A DNA stretch of 64,000 nucleotides. Source: Rallus limicola (lineage: Eukaryota; Chordata; Aves; Gruiformes; Rallidae). The notes under the pieces are model-generated. The model saw only the letters and a program-made list of their open reading frames with translations, was not told the DNA's origin and made no database searches. Made by a program: the position numbers and the translations under genes. The stretch is from the NCBI GenBank assembly GCA_022605955.1, contig JAKCOZ010000039.1, positions 3,224,001 to 3,288,000 of the forward strand. Direction: 5' to 3'. Positions 12,101 to 25,600 of the stretch are shown here, piece after piece (the first letter of the stretch is position 1; each line of letters begins with the position of its first letter).

Positions 12101-14237
12101 TTTTTTGCGTCACTCCCATTGCAGAGCATTTACAGTGTCAAAAAAAGCCTCTTGCAAGACACAGCTACTTCTTCAAAGAGTTTTCAGCTTGAGAGACTGA
12201 ACAAATGTGAGAGGAGAGAAATAGGAACACAAAGTTCACAACTATAAACACAAATAATAAAAGTTATCCTTAGCTTCTAGCTAGCTTGCTGTTTTTCAAA
12301 TAGATGAACTGTGAAGCAGTACAACCATCAGAAAATCATAAAGGAAAACCATTTCTGAAGGATCTGGAAAATCATCAGCTATGTGTTGATGCAGTAGAAA
12401 ACAGGACAAGGTATACAATAGTGACATTTGTCACTCATAAGGAAGATGGTCTTAGCAGAAGTATGAATGGGAGTGTCTTAGGAGATGTGTTGTACACTAT
12501 CTTGAGAAAGGGATCAAGTGAAGGCTACAGAAAAGGAACTCCTGGAAGTTCAACATGACAAAGGTTTGGGTATGAATTTTGACAGAATAAAGACAACGGT
12601 CAGATTCTAGGAAGAGGTAGATGGAACAAAGTAGAATTTTGGACCTGAGTTCATATGCAAAGGAAGAGAAAGGAAGTGTTGTAGGACTCCTGGTGGCAGC
12701 ACAAGAAAGGTGGTTGCATTTTTAACAGCTACTGTGTGTAAGGCAGAAAAGTTCAAAAGTGAGCAAAGGACCCAATTTCATGCTGAATGGCAAGTCAGGA
12801 AATGACGGCGTTAAGACTGGGGCTACCTTGAAAGAAAAAACTTCCATTTCCATAGACAAGATGGAACCACTGGACCCTTGTTGATTTTTACCCTTTAAGT
12901 GCTGCAGCCCACAGGAAGTTAATCCTTGTGCTACAGCCTGAGTGATCTACTGTAGCAGGAGACATGTGAGGTGATTCCTCGAAGGGGGTGGGGAAGTTGG
13001 TTTTGCAGGAGGAGTCTGGGAGGTAGTGGGAAGGAAGGCACAACCCTCGTTGCAGATGGAAAGCTGGATGGCCTCTGAGAAAGGGACATGGATTGAGCAT
13101 GAACCTGTATCTCCACTGTGAACTGTCAACGCTGACCCTCTCTTTGTATTGTCCCCTAGTTGTCAGCTCCTGGCAGAATGAAAGTTGAGGCCCTTATGAC
13201 GTAAAACTGCCCAGATATAGAACCACTTGTCTCACAGCTGACTTTTGTAAACCTTAAAATAAAAACTGAGCTCTGATAATAGGTTTTAGTTACACGTGCT
13301 CTGTGCCTAGTTCAAAGACTTTTGGGAAAGCAACCCTTTGGTGGCATCTTCGAGAAGCTTTCTGGAAGAGTAAGACTAAGCTACACCTTCGTCACTTTGA
13401 GGCACTGCCTCAGCACACTTTGCAGCAATGTCAGGCCTCTGAGACCTCCAATGTTTAAAGTGCCTTTGATCCATTGCCTTCCTAGAGGACACTTTCTTTT
13501 CTCTATGAACAGTTAATAAATGCCTGATCATGAGAAACAATAGCACTCAGACGTCAATGATGGGTGCATAGAAATATGTCTGATACTGTCAGATAAAGGC
13601 AACATTATTCCTACACTTCATCTTTAATAAATGCCTCTTCCATTGCTCTCCCATGTTTCCACAAAAATAGACATTGTCATTGTGTTTTTTAAAAAAAAAA
13701 AAATCATTTGGTTAGAGCTTGAAAGCAGCCAGCTAACTAGCCTAAATAAACTCTGAAAACAGAATTAGAATGGTATAAAAATAAATAATTTGGGGCAATT
13801 ACAAGCTAACCCAGCCATGAACAATTTTTTCTTTCACCCTTCAGACATAATGTAACCAAAGAATGAAGCAATTTCCACATTTTCTTTTCCTGACATTAGG
13901 CACATTTCATTTGAATGTCTCAATACCTGCAAAAGTAAACTCTGAGGGCATTAATTATCCTATATGTGAAGAGGTTATTGTCATTAATGTTAGTGAGAGT
14001 AAGGGCCTGCACCCTGAGAGGGGGATTTACTCTTTTACAAAATCTGCTTGATTCAGGTGCAGTTGCTTCAAAGTCTTCCCCCCACCATGCAGCCTGTGTC
14101 CAATGCAGAGAAGCTCATTATACCAGTTACATTCATGATGATACCAGATGTTCAAATTGAATACTCATGAGAATTATTTTCAGGCTTCTCATTCACACAA
14201 AACTTGCTGGTGAACAATTAGTAAATGGAAAGATGCT

Positions 14238-14278
14238 GCCAAAAAAAAAAAAAAAAAAGAAAAAGAAAAGAAAAAGAG
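14238..14278 (+). repeat. A-rich/GAAA low-complexity tract
   Basis: A run of about 18 A is followed by GAAAA-type units. No CR1 or SINE body precedes it. Confidence 0.9.
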
Positions 14279-14743
14279 ACATGAAGAAAAGAAAAATAAA
14301 AAATGGTGTCATTTAACTGCGATTTTGTCCATTCCACCCAATACAGACAGATGTAACATTTGAGAAAGCAGAGTTTCTCTGACAAGAGATTTTTCTCAGT
14401 TTACAAAACTTCTTTCTGTGCAGCAGACTTCCCCGATAGCACGCTGTTCTTTCCCAGGTTTACCACACACATGGCTCACCAGTAATTTATTTCTTGTGTA
14501 ATGAAGCATATCTCTTCCCAAATAGCAAAGAAGATGTAGGGAAAGGGAGGGCAGATTACAGTTCAGCTAGGCCTAATAACAAAAAGCAGCACGCAAATGC
14601 TGGCTCTGCAGTGGACTAAGAATGCCCCAGAGAGCAGTGCTGCCAGCGCCTGTGGTGTTACAATGAGTTTCACAATATCTGACATTTTATTTAAAGCCCT
14701 AGAGAGATCATTAACTGAAAACCTCTCCTTTAAGTTTCTGGAG

Positions 14744-14958
14744 TAGTGACTTCCAAACTTTCTAGACTGTGGATCTGTACCAGCATTCTGCATTTCACCA
14801 CACAATCACAAATTGACTTTTAATTAAAAAAAACCCAAACAAACAATCAAAAAAATCACAAGGCAATTTAATCTGTTCTAGCCAGTCCTGGAACAAGGGC
14901 TTACATACTATACTCTTACAAGTGATCACTGGCTCAGGAGCTCGGTTTGGGATCATTG
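14744..14958. mobile_element. Probable hAT (Charlie-like) non-autonomous DNA transposon relic
   Basis: The left end reads tagtgacttccaaactttc. The reverse complement of the right end reads caatgatcccaaacc. These match as inverted ends, allowing transitions and one single-base gap, and resemble the common hAT end CAGTGnTTCCCAAAC. The right 8-bp flank at 14959-14966 is atctagat, which fits the known NTCTAGAN target preference of Charlie-type hATs. The left flank at 14736-14743, ttctggag, matches it at 5 of 8 bases. The 215-bp length suits a MER5-like element with no coding capacity. Confidence 0.6.
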
Positions 14959-17001
14959 ATCTAGATCTCATGGCTGCAGAAAACCCACTTAAACAGTGAT
15001 CCAACTTTCTTTTAAAAGGCACAAAAGATAGGAATCTAATTTCCCATTCAAGCCAAACTTTCTAGACCTCTCTTTGTACCTTACTCTTTTGCATTTGTAC
15101 TGGTTCTCCTCCTTCAGCTTCAAATGCACAAGTCCATCTCTTTCATCATTTGTAATTCCCACTTGCCTGACATTTCCGGACGTTGCTCTCTTCCCTTGCT
15201 CATACTTATTTTGCAGTACATTCTCCAGTCTCCTCTTACCTGCTACCATCCCAGGTAAATTGCAGCATTAAGTATTTTTGGACTTTTCCTACAAAAATGT
15301 CACATCACATTACTGAAATGTGTATTTAGAATTTGGAAGAGACCACCTTGTTCTAGTAATATTAAAGCCTGTCACATTTTAGGTCTATTTTACTTGACAG
15401 CATCTCTTTGGAGAACAGGAATCTACCTAGCTCATAAATGATATTTTGACAGTTCCAAGTTAATCTGCCCGTGGAGACTAGTTTCTCCAGGTCACCTCTT
15501 CAAAGCAAAGGGGCCTTGTTTCCTCTCCTTTTTGGTTGAGTTTTTTCTACTGCCACCCAAGCCAAACAGACTTGGTTTATACCAAGGAGAGACTGGGGAG
15601 GGAAGAGTTGGCTCTGCACAGACAGCTATGATGGGTGGACTGTTTCTTGGGTTGGTTGTTGCATTGCCTTTCATGCTTGGTTCTCCTCTTGAACTAGGGG
15701 TGTGGGAAGCAAGCCATCATTAAAAAAATGTAGGGGTATAACTTTGATCAAAAATAGTATCAATTCTCAGGTATTTTCAAAATTCAGTAAAAATCACTCC
15801 TCACTGCTTAATAGAGTATTTGGTTTGTGATTAGATGAATATTTCAGATACTTATGCTTTATGTTTACTAATAACAGCTGCTTTAGTTAAATATAATTAA
15901 TCAAGCTCTGAATCTCTTTTAGAGACTCTGCTTTTCTTCTCCTAATTGAGAAATTGGCCTGTTGCAACACTTTTACAGAGAGCGTGGTTTAGAGAAGCCA
16001 GCAAAGATGGGACTTCTCTAATCAATGATATTAAAAAAATTACTCTATTCTTGCAACATGAAAAATGAACAGTGGAGATTTTAGTCTCAAGGAGCATGTT
16101 CACTCAAGAAAAGTACTGATTACTGGGGAGATGCCAAGTGGCATTGAAGACCTTCTCCCACATCAGTAATGGTCAGTAATGGAAAAATGCTGCTTGTATT
16201 AATGGTGCTTTGCAACTGAGGGTACAGACATTTGAACTCTCCATGGCACAAGAGATGCTGGTGAATGCTCAGAGTTTCATATATATTATGTTATTCTTAT
16301 GTATATTACATAAATGATTTGTATTTGTGTATGTACATGTAACAAATTACTTAGGATATTCATACACCATTGCATGTAGGTAAACCTCTGTATAGGTAGG
16401 TTACTGATGGTTACGTCTTAGGAATCAAAGTAATTACTATGTTTTTATTCAGACTTAAACAATAAACTCTGTCATTTACAAGACACGTGGCTGTACTACC
16501 ACTGTTGGCACTTGAACTAGGAATAGCATTCAGTCTCAGCACCACTGTGACAACTTGAAAAAAAAATCTGTGGGATTGATATAAATATGAAGAAAATATC
16601 ATTGCTACTTGGAAACAGACTTGTCAATGTGCACGTGAATTTCTCAATTTTGTCACATTCATTAGGGAAGAAAGGGCTGATCTGACTGTTTTGAGTGACT
16701 GTGATATTTTGAATTGTTCTCATTTATAATAGGCAAATGTTTTTTTCATAAAAGTGTTTTCGATGAATGTGAGGATAAACCACCTTTGTATAAAATTCTC
16801 TTGCACCTTAGATTGCAGCAGAACATTTATCCATCTATGTCTCTGACCTTGTACTGGATTGGAGAGCTGAGTTAATTTTTCTTTTAAAATTGTGCATAAT
16901 ACTGAAATACCTGCCTACTCACTTTGGTCTTAGATAAAAATGGATCCTTAATATAAGATTCAGTTTTTACCCCCCTCAGAAGGCAAAAGCAAATAAGCAC
17001 A

Positions 17002-17058
17002 TGGGGGTTGGACTCGATGATCTCTGGAGGTCCCTTCCAACCCCTACGTTTCTGTGAA
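17002..17058 (+). repeat. CR1 3'-end fragment (about 57 bp)
   Basis: It reads ggggttggactcgatgatct, then ctggaggtcccttccaaccc and a decayed tail tttctgtgaa. This is the last 50-60 bp of a typical CR1 in plus orientation, a very short 5'-truncated insertion. Confidence 0.9.
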
Positions 17059-18077
17059 GCTTGCAATTTCTTGACTGTCATATTCATACAGAACATTTCT
17101 TTAGCCATTTGTCCTTTGTGTGAATGGAATGATGTCCAGAAGAGCTGTATCTGTACCTCATTTTCCCTGCTCCATCCTGCCTTCTGCATATTCATTATCT
17201 GCAAATAGAAGCCACTGAGCTTCTCCACATTTTAAGCATGTTTAGTAGGTATTTTCTCAGCTACTGAAAGATAAAATGTGTTGCAGACTTGCATATGACA
17301 AGGTTCTACAGAGCTTAGTGGTACTTCCAGTCCTTTCAGAAATAATTTACTGAAATTTGAAAAAACTGTGTAACTGTGAAGCAATAACTGTGAAATACTC
17401 TGTGTACCAGACTTTCTGGGTAAGCCACTGCTTGGGACTTTGTATCTGTGGGTGTTGTGCAAAAGGTAAGTGCAAACACTATGAGCAGCAGGCAGTAGCT
17501 TGTGGGATCGAGGTCTTACAGCACAGACATCTCAAAACCTATCAACAAAACACGATGAGACAGATGACTATCTGATAATAGAACAACATGGAGAGAGCTA
17601 TTGCTTTTTATCATGTTCTTCCTCAACTGTTAAAAGCGCTCACTTGTCTCCAGAGCTCAGACAAATTTAAGAGGGAAGACAGTCTGTATCTGACACATGA
17701 CAAAGAAGCAATGAAGAAACCGATGTTGTGGAGTAGCAACAACCCAAATCTCTTCCAAGAGTTCCCTGGTTGACATGTGAGGTGGGCACATAGCAGTTGT
17801 AGAATCAGCTCAGCAATCACTGGATACAATTGCTGTAAAGACATGCCTGGCACAGTTCTTGCACTTGATGCGACTTGCCATGCATCAAATGTGGGGACAG
17901 TTGAACAAAACCCAAAAGGACTGAAAACTTTTTGACCATTGAAAAAAAAAAAAAAACGGGGGGAGGGGCAACCCCCTCAATTATAATTAAAATTGAAACA
18001 AAACAAACCACATATCTTTTAACATAGAAGCAGCAAATATTCCTCCTTTAGGGTTCTATATGATGGGTAATAATTAG

Positions 18078-18326
18078 TGGGTGCAAGCTGGAACATAGGA
18101 AGTTCCATGTGAATATAAGGAGGAACTTTTTCACTGTGAGGATAACAGAGCACTGGAACAGGCTGCCCAGCGAGGTTGTGGAGTCTCCTTATCTGGAGAC
18201 ATTCAAAACCCATCTGGATGCGTTCCTGTGCAATTTAATCTAGGTGATCCTGCTCTGGCAGGGGAGTTGGACTAGATGATCTTTTGAGGTCCCTTCCAAC
18301 TCCTAACATTCTGTGATTCTGTGTTC
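18078..18326 (+). repeat. CR1 LINE 3' fragment, plus orientation
   Basis: It starts near gcaagctggaacataggaag and continues with gcactggaacaggctgccca, tggagacattcaaaaccc, ggagttggactagatgatct and gaggtcccttccaactcc. It ends in the tail attctgtgattctgtg. It belongs to the CR1 type with 'GCACTGGAACAGGCTGCCCA' near the ORF2 end, unlike the subtype at 59.7 kb. Confidence 0.93.
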
Positions 18327-18814
18327 AAGGAGTCACATGCCATTTTTTCAGTCAGTTATTTTACACCTGAAATGGCTTTTTTTTTCTCTTTTCCCTCTGC
18401 CATGAACATAAACCCAAATAAAACGAAAAGAAGATCACTCACCTCCAAGTAGCTTTGAATCCATTTGGCTTTCAACTTGAACCAAATCCTTCAACATATT
18501 AGCCATGAAAATGCTATACAATGGGTACATGTCATTGGTAAGAATCTTATGTTCTTGAGATGGTCTTTAAGCCAAAACCAAAGAGCAGGACATGAAGAAA
18601 TTCCTTTGAATCTAAGCTTCTTTCACCAACTAGTAGTAGTTAAGGGAGTTTCTGTGGCCACACAGCTTGAAGAATGAGCTCTGCTGGCATGCAACCACAG
18701 CACAGACTACCAGTCAGAAGGACAGGCACAAGGAACAAGAAGCTGCAAGCTTTGAAAAAGAGGCTTTTAATGATTTGGAAACTTCACTCAGCCTTTCATA
18801 TCACGTTTCTTCTC

Positions 18815-18999
18815 TGCCCAGAGAAGCAATGGATGTCCCATCCCTGGAGGTGTTCAAGGCCAGGTTGGATGGGGTCCTGGGCAACCTTATCTAGACCATG
18901 CCTGAAGGTAGTTGGCCCTGCTTGTGGCAGGGGGTTGGAATTCTATGATCCTTGGAGTCCCTTCCAACCCAGACCATTCTATGATTCTATGATTTTATG
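18815..18999 (+). repeat. CR1 LINE 3' fragment with intact 8-bp tail
   Basis: It reads ctgcccagagaagcaatgga, tggaggtgttcaaggccagg, ggcagggggttggaattcta and cccttccaacccagacc. The tail attctatgattctatgattt follows. It lies only about 490 bp from another plus-strand CR1, but the two are separate insertions because each has its own tail. Confidence 0.93.
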
Positions 19000-19670
19000 A
19001 CATAAGGATAATTCCCAAACCTGCAGTTATGACTTGAGAAGGTTCTACTGACATTGGAAAAAAATCTGCTTTCTGATCATTATCTCCTCTGACAACTTAG
19101 CAATGGCTGATGTTTCTTGGATTTAAAGGCAAATAAGAAGGTATCTAAATCTCCACCTCAAGCAATATCTACAAGCTTCTCTAATATGCTGGGGTGAAAA
19201 GGGCTTCTAAAACCAAGAGGGCATGAAGGGCAGCATAATTAAGGAAACCTAAACCCAAGAGCTTAGTTTAAACAATGATAAAAATGATCTTGCGTAGGTG
19301 GTCAGAAATAGGGTTTAGGATGAAGCTAGTTTTGAAGGAAACTATTCTTAATTCTCTGTTCAGAATCAACCATCTTCACTGTTACAAACAGGGCTCATTC
19401 TCTTGAAGGCTAAATATGAGAGTAAGAGCACAAAAGCCTTGAATTGGAGAGGGCACTATAAGGAAGGTCATTTTATAGAAAGCATGAAATGTAATTTGGA
19501 GAAGAATACTAATACCAGCTATATCAGATTGTGAGGAAGCTGAAAACAGCATATGTTCTAATATGGTCTTTTATTGATTTTGCTGCCAACATCCCACTTC
19601 AACAATGTTACAGCCACACTTCAGGATTCTTAATGGAGGGGGATGGAGAAAATCAATATACAGAGCTTGC

Positions 19671-19735
19671 TTCTGCTCCCATTGAAGTCAATGTGAGTTC
19701 CATTATTAACTGCAATGAGCACAGGACAGAGTTCA
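19671..19735 (+). repeat. Ancient amniote interspersed repeat relic
   Basis: The stretch gctcccattgaagtcaatg, followed by gagttccattattaactgc and aatgagcacagga, resembles the common old reptile and bird repeat core 'CTCCCATTGAAGTCAATGGG'. I cannot name the family. Fainter matches occur at 5367-5412 and 38399-38455. Confidence 0.4.
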
Positions 19736-22544
19736 GACTATTTTGTCGCTTTGCGTTTGTTTTTTCTTTACCTTTTTATTTAACCTCCTCAGGGGCAATG
19801 TGTACGTTATGCTATGTTTTAGAGAAGTCCCATTTAAATAGGGCAATTCCCTATCAAACTGGAAGTCTACACATTCAGAAATTATGCCCTGCTTTATGCA
19901 ACCTAATGAAAAATTATAGCCTGTACCCTGGACTGGGAAAGTTATAATAAAAGATAGAGGATTTGAAATAAATTCTAATAACAAAATCATTTCTTTCTTA
20001 AATATATTTTCATTCAGATACAAAGCAAATAAAACCAGTTTAGCTTTCACTGACTTGTAAAATATTGCTTCAATGTGCATTGTTTGCTCTATTACAAATA
20101 GGGGGGTGCACCCAAACTTCTTTTCACTACTACTTTAATGCTATTTACACGGAATGAAATATACTAAAATTACCTCCAAAAATTATAAGCATCATCTTCA
20201 TTCCAACAATATGCTGTTAATTTTGTTCTAGCATGAACGCAAAACATATTTTAACATGCTGTCAAAATGAGATACTAAGAATGTCAATAAAATGACACTA
20301 AAATAAATGTAAATTTAGATTGCTGTCACAAGTGGCTGCTTGGTTTTGTGAAGATGTTAGGTTGCTATAGTATTTTCCATAGCAACTTTGCATCTTATTA
20401 CATAAATAATCCCTCAGTGTCCTTAAAGCTTACTAAAAACAGGATTAAATCTATTCTCATATGTAATGATCTTGCATAAAACCTTATCAGTATGAAATAC
20501 CCAGAAAACATGATAAAATGTAATCTAGATAATAGTATTTCTGGCAGTTGAAAAGCATCAAAGCACAACAGACTTGTTTTGTAGTAAACGGGACAGCCTC
20601 CTAAAACCCATATTAGGGAAATGCCTTTGAAGTGCCTGTTTCCTCTAAAAATTTAAAGTTAGATTAACCCCCTCACTGCCATGTCCACAGACATTCATCC
20701 CAAAGTCAATCTGTTCTGCATGATCCAGAGGAACCGGCCAAGTACCTGGGACAGGACAAGGCTGTCTCTTTTCCTCAGGGAAGACAGCCTTGACAACCAC
20801 CTTCAACTCTGCTTCATCAAGGTATTTCTGCTCAATTCAGCTGCACAAGAAGCATTATTAGAGCCAAATGGACTTAAAACCAGGGGCATAAAATTAGGAC
20901 CCTGCCTACATGCTTCCTGGATTTCAGCCTTTTTTTGTAAAAGCTGTGGGAAAAATGGAATGCATTTTAAGGCACGAAATTGGAGTCTGCCTGATGATAA
21001 CAGCTCTGAACTGGCACGCTGTGAAAGACACTAGAGCAGGCTTTTCCCAGTGTAGGGGGGAGTAATCATCTTGTGCTGCTTTCTAGTGATCATCCCTGAT
21101 GGTCCCAGGGAGCAGAGCTGATTGTCTGCTGTGTCCAGAGCATTTCCATTCAAAGAGAAGTTACTCCACTTGCAATGCTCAAAAGGATTGTTCGGCTGTC
21201 TTCTCTGGCCAGAGAGGGGACTGTGTCAGTACAGTGGCAATTCAGAGCTTCAGATTTTAAATATGTTCTTTTCTTCACGCTTGCTTATAAAGTCTGGTTC
21301 ATAGTATCTGTTAACAGGGTTTATTTTCCTCTTCATATGATTTTATATGTTTATTACCACGGGGCTGATTATGACAGCAGCTGCTGACGGCTTTGAAATG
21401 TTATTGGAGGAAAAAAGCAATGCTAGACTGTAAACTTCTAAAGTAAACACATTTTCTTATTTTACATTATCTTCATCAACAAGTGTTTACAAGGAAAAAG
21501 GAAAAATTATAGGCTTGTTAAATATCAGCATCACACTAACAAAACCTGATGCTGAAAAGCTATGGGATGGAGAGGTATAGACAGAGAAAAAATTAAAATC
21601 AGACTTTTGTTTCATACAAAATTACCCATAAAACCCAAAAGATAAGATTTATAAGAAAGGAAAGGAGAAATATACCTGGGATCAGGAAGAAGAGGAAGAT
21701 CTGACAAGAGATCTACTGTAACACTGGGACAGTCAGAAGAAAAGGAAGAGCAAAGCTCAGCTCCACACAGTTGGGGCTCAGCATTTTCTATTCAAAGTTG
21801 TAACAAGCTATATAAAGCTTTCCTACCAGTTTAATCCAGCTATAAAACAGTTTCCATTTCATGTGTGCATCTCTGCATTCACACAAGCCTTAGAGAATGA
21901 AAAAAAAAGGACTGAGTTGCAGAGAAAGTATGAACATGCATCACACAGATCACTTTGGTGTTGTTTCAGGTTTTCCTTGAAGACTTGCCAGGCTTGCAAC
22001 TTTTAAGATAAACCTACGAACAAAATCCCAAAGCCTGTTTTATGCTGTGAGCACCAGGGTGCAATTTTCAAATAATGACTTTCATAAGGACTTACACTTT
22101 TCTTTGAGATGGGACTGCCCACTATTCAGCCTGTCTCCTATGGCAAGTGACTTAGCTGATGCTGCAAAACACGACAGATCTGTTCAGGAGAGCACTTAAA
22201 AGATCCAGGGTACCGTTCAAGACAGACTGAGCTTTGATGTTTAAATATAGTGACTACTTTAGGTATATTTGAGAATCCTGCCATAGAGGATGTCTGTCCT
22301 GACTTGGAAGGCAGCACTGATCCTTCATGTTCAAACCAGGCTTATGATACAAAACTTGCGATTTTTTATTGGCACACAGTCTCCAAGATGGTTTGAGGTT
22401 ATTTCACCACAGGGAATATAAAGGTGGTCTCTCTGCTCAGACAGAGAGACCCCTGTATCAAGGTGCTTAACATGCACATGAACAGGTCAGGCAGTGGATG
22501 AATGAAAAGAAACACCGTTGCCTCAATTTCATAGTAGGGAACCA

Positions 22545-22650
22545 ACATAACACAAAATCATTGATTAGTCCTGGCAGGGGGTATGTAGCTGGGATTTGAC
22601 CCAGAGCTCTGGGATCTCAGTCAAAAGCCTTAATCACACGATCATCCTTC
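22545..22650 (+). repeat. MIR-like / CORE-SINE relic
   Basis: The segment tagctgggatttgacccaga, gctctgggatctcagtcaaa and agccttaatcacacgatcat follows the order of the conserved MIR 3' half: GAGCTGGGATTTGAACCCAG, then CAAAGCCC, then TTAACCACTA. It is diverged, as expected for a SINE older than birds. A related tRNA-derived sauropsid SINE is an alternative. Confidence 0.5.
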
Positions 22651-25600
22651 CTGTGTCCCTCTGCAAGCACAATTCACTAAAGCAATTCCGAGGTGCCAGC
22701 TGCAGCCTCTCAATGAAACCAGATTTCCTAGAATTAATGCTACTTCGCAGAGAACTGCGAAAGGAGGAGATTAACCCACCTCCCCTTAAAGTAAAATTAC
22801 AGGTACCTTCTAGGCATAAACCAAACTTCAGCTCTTTTCTACAACATGCAGCTTCACTTCACTAATTCTTAAAATTATTTCGGAGGCTTTTACAAGTGGA
22901 TCCTTACTCCCAGTGCCAGCAGATGGAAGACGAAGCATTCATAAATACTGATTGTTCTGAAGATTTTTGTATATCATCTAGACTCCAGCACTGGATCTCT
23001 TTTTTTTTTTTTTCCTGAGCTAATGCTTCAGTAGCTGCACCTTGACTTTCAAATGTATTAAATGAGTCTCCAGTCCTCATTATTATTTTTTTCTTAGCAA
23101 TCTCCTGGCTTTACTTCAGCAATCCTCTTGTCCCTTTCAAACTCCAAAATCCACACTGAAGAAAAATCATTGTTTGAATTCTGAAATTTGGAGGAAAAAA
23201 AATAATTCTAAATGAATAGTTGATCCCACAGGTGAGATTCAGTCAGTCTCAGGTCAGCATTTTGCCAGGTTTCCCTGTAAAGTAAATGACCTTTTGTCTG
23301 TGAAACCAGGAGGATTTCCAATAAGCTAAGCATGTTTGCTAGTTCAGCTAGCTTACTGGTTTCCCTCAGGGGGTCTTCAAGGGATCCTGGCAGCAGTTTG
23401 AGATGCTCTCCAAAAGAAAAAGCAGGTAGTGATGGCTTTCTTTTCCTTGAAGCTTGCACATGATAGAGAAGGGCACTAAGTCTTCTAAAGGAGAATGACC
23501 TGTAAAACACCTCGAGGAGCAGAAGGTCTTTGAAGGCAGTGCCCCAACCCTACAGCATGGACTCAAGGGTGGAAGACAGGTCCAGGTGACAAATAGTCAC
23601 CATTCTCATTCCAGCTCTGCAACTGAGTCACTGATACCAGCAAATCAAGTACATGAACGACTAGGAGAAAAGCAATTTGCCAATGAAGGAAGAGGATTTG
23701 AGTCTAGAAGGGAGTGACACACCTAGCAACAAAGTCGCCCTGGAGCTGTTCTGCACTGTCACAGGTAGCAAGCCCAAAAACCAAACAGCTATTAGTAGAT
23801 TTCTAATATGCACCACAACTCAATGACAAGTGCAGAAAATATGCAAGCTGCTCTTGCTAACAGCTTTTTCACTGTCTATCCCAACCCCACAGATCTCAGT
23901 GCATACAAGGGCCTCAGTTCACTGTAATATTCCTCTGGAACCTGAAGTCCAGTAAGTCTGTATAAGTATTCCAGTACTAAAGTCCTTTTGCCAGCCTCAA
24001 CCTTGTTGCAGTGTGTTTTCAAATGCTGGTGTGAGAATTCACTCTTTTTTTTTTTTTTTTTTTTTCCAGGGTGATGAATAGGTTTCTCTTCAGAAATTCT
24101 GGAGGAAAGTCTAGCTGTGAGGAAATGTGACACAGCATCATACTATCTGGATGCTCACAGAAGTTATTTCTGAATGAAAAAGGCTTAACAGAAGATATTC
24201 CACTGGGAGACTAATGAAACTACACTTTACCAAGACAGAATGAGGTCTTAGGACCCATTTTTAAATTGTTGAATTAATTGAGCCTTCTTGTACTGGGGTG
24301 ATTTGACTAGGTGAACTAGGGAATTAAGACCTGAAACAGGTGTTGGAACCTGAGGGAATCTCCGTCACTTGTTGTGGCTTCCAAGATGGTCACATCCCAG
24401 GAGTGTTGTTCTCACTGTCAAGTAGGGCAGGCTGAGAAATAATGTTCTCAAGAATTGAGAATTGTTGGGATTGACAAGCAGTCCAGAACTCTGGAACTAT
24501 CCAAACCAATTTGTTAAGTCATGTTGCTTCAGCCAAGCCAAGCACTGACAGATTTAGACTTTTAAACTGTTACATGTTCACGCAGTCCTTGAATTGAAAA
24601 GGAACAGTATCTTCTTTGTGTTATTCAAGCCTCGCCCTTCCCATGGTTAAGCATTTAGACAAACATTTTAAGAAAATGGGTTAAAAATAAAGTGACAATG
24701 TTTTCTTACTGTACAGTATTGTTTCTTTGTGATAAAAGATTCTTTAAAAGACATTCTTTGTAGAACAGAGGTTACTGTGAATACAAATAGCCACTCCAGT
24801 GAAATAAAGAGGTGATTCTGGAATGACACACTCAAAAAGAAAGAAAAAAAAAAAAGAAAAAGTGAAGGCAGCTAACACAAATAGAAATTTTACAAAAAAA
24901 GCTAAAAGAAAAAAAAGACCCATTACTCTGCACATAAAAATGAAAAAAAAAAAAAGCTCTTCTCCCCCTTTCTTTTCATTTACCAATGTTTTATACCCAG
25001 TAACTTTTTTGATTTAACTCCAAGTTCCCTCTGTTGTCAAGGACAGAAGAGTCAAATCTACTTGCTTTATTTGAGAGCGTAGTGTTGGAAGAAGAAAGCT
25101 ATAAAATTAATTTTAGAACTGCATGTCTCTACATATGCAGCAGGCTGGTTCAACTCCACTTAGATCAAGAGGATGATGAATGGTACAATGGTGAATGACG
25201 GGCAAGTACTCAAGTGGATTCATACCACTAAATTTTGATTTAATATGCTACCCAGTACTGGGTTATAGTACTGTTACCACCGAGGGGACTCAAGTTTCCC
25301 CATTGTAAAATTTCAAATAAACTGAAGTTGTTTGGGATGGAACCCTGTAGAAAACTCAGATAACAAAACATTCAATAGAAACGGCCCTATTCATGAAGGA
25401 AAACCGAACACACTTTCCTGTTTGTGATCTTACAAAAAGAATGACCAGTATAGCTCTGCTGTAAGCATGGTTATGTTAAACCTCACTGCATTGATTAGTA
25501 TGACAGTGCAAATCTTTACTCCTCTTCTGGAGAGCAGACTGTGGGTGTTTCTGGCTCTACCTTCCTGTTGTTAATTCTAATGACTTCCCTAAATAAGAGT

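Noticed and set aside
19531..19947. 138-codon plus-strand frame
   Set aside because: It opens at GTG and crosses an ancient repeat relic, so coding is unlikely.
23600..23720. Possible second MIR-like SINE (aggatttgagtctag)
   Set aside because: Only one short word matches and the surrounding order does not fit.
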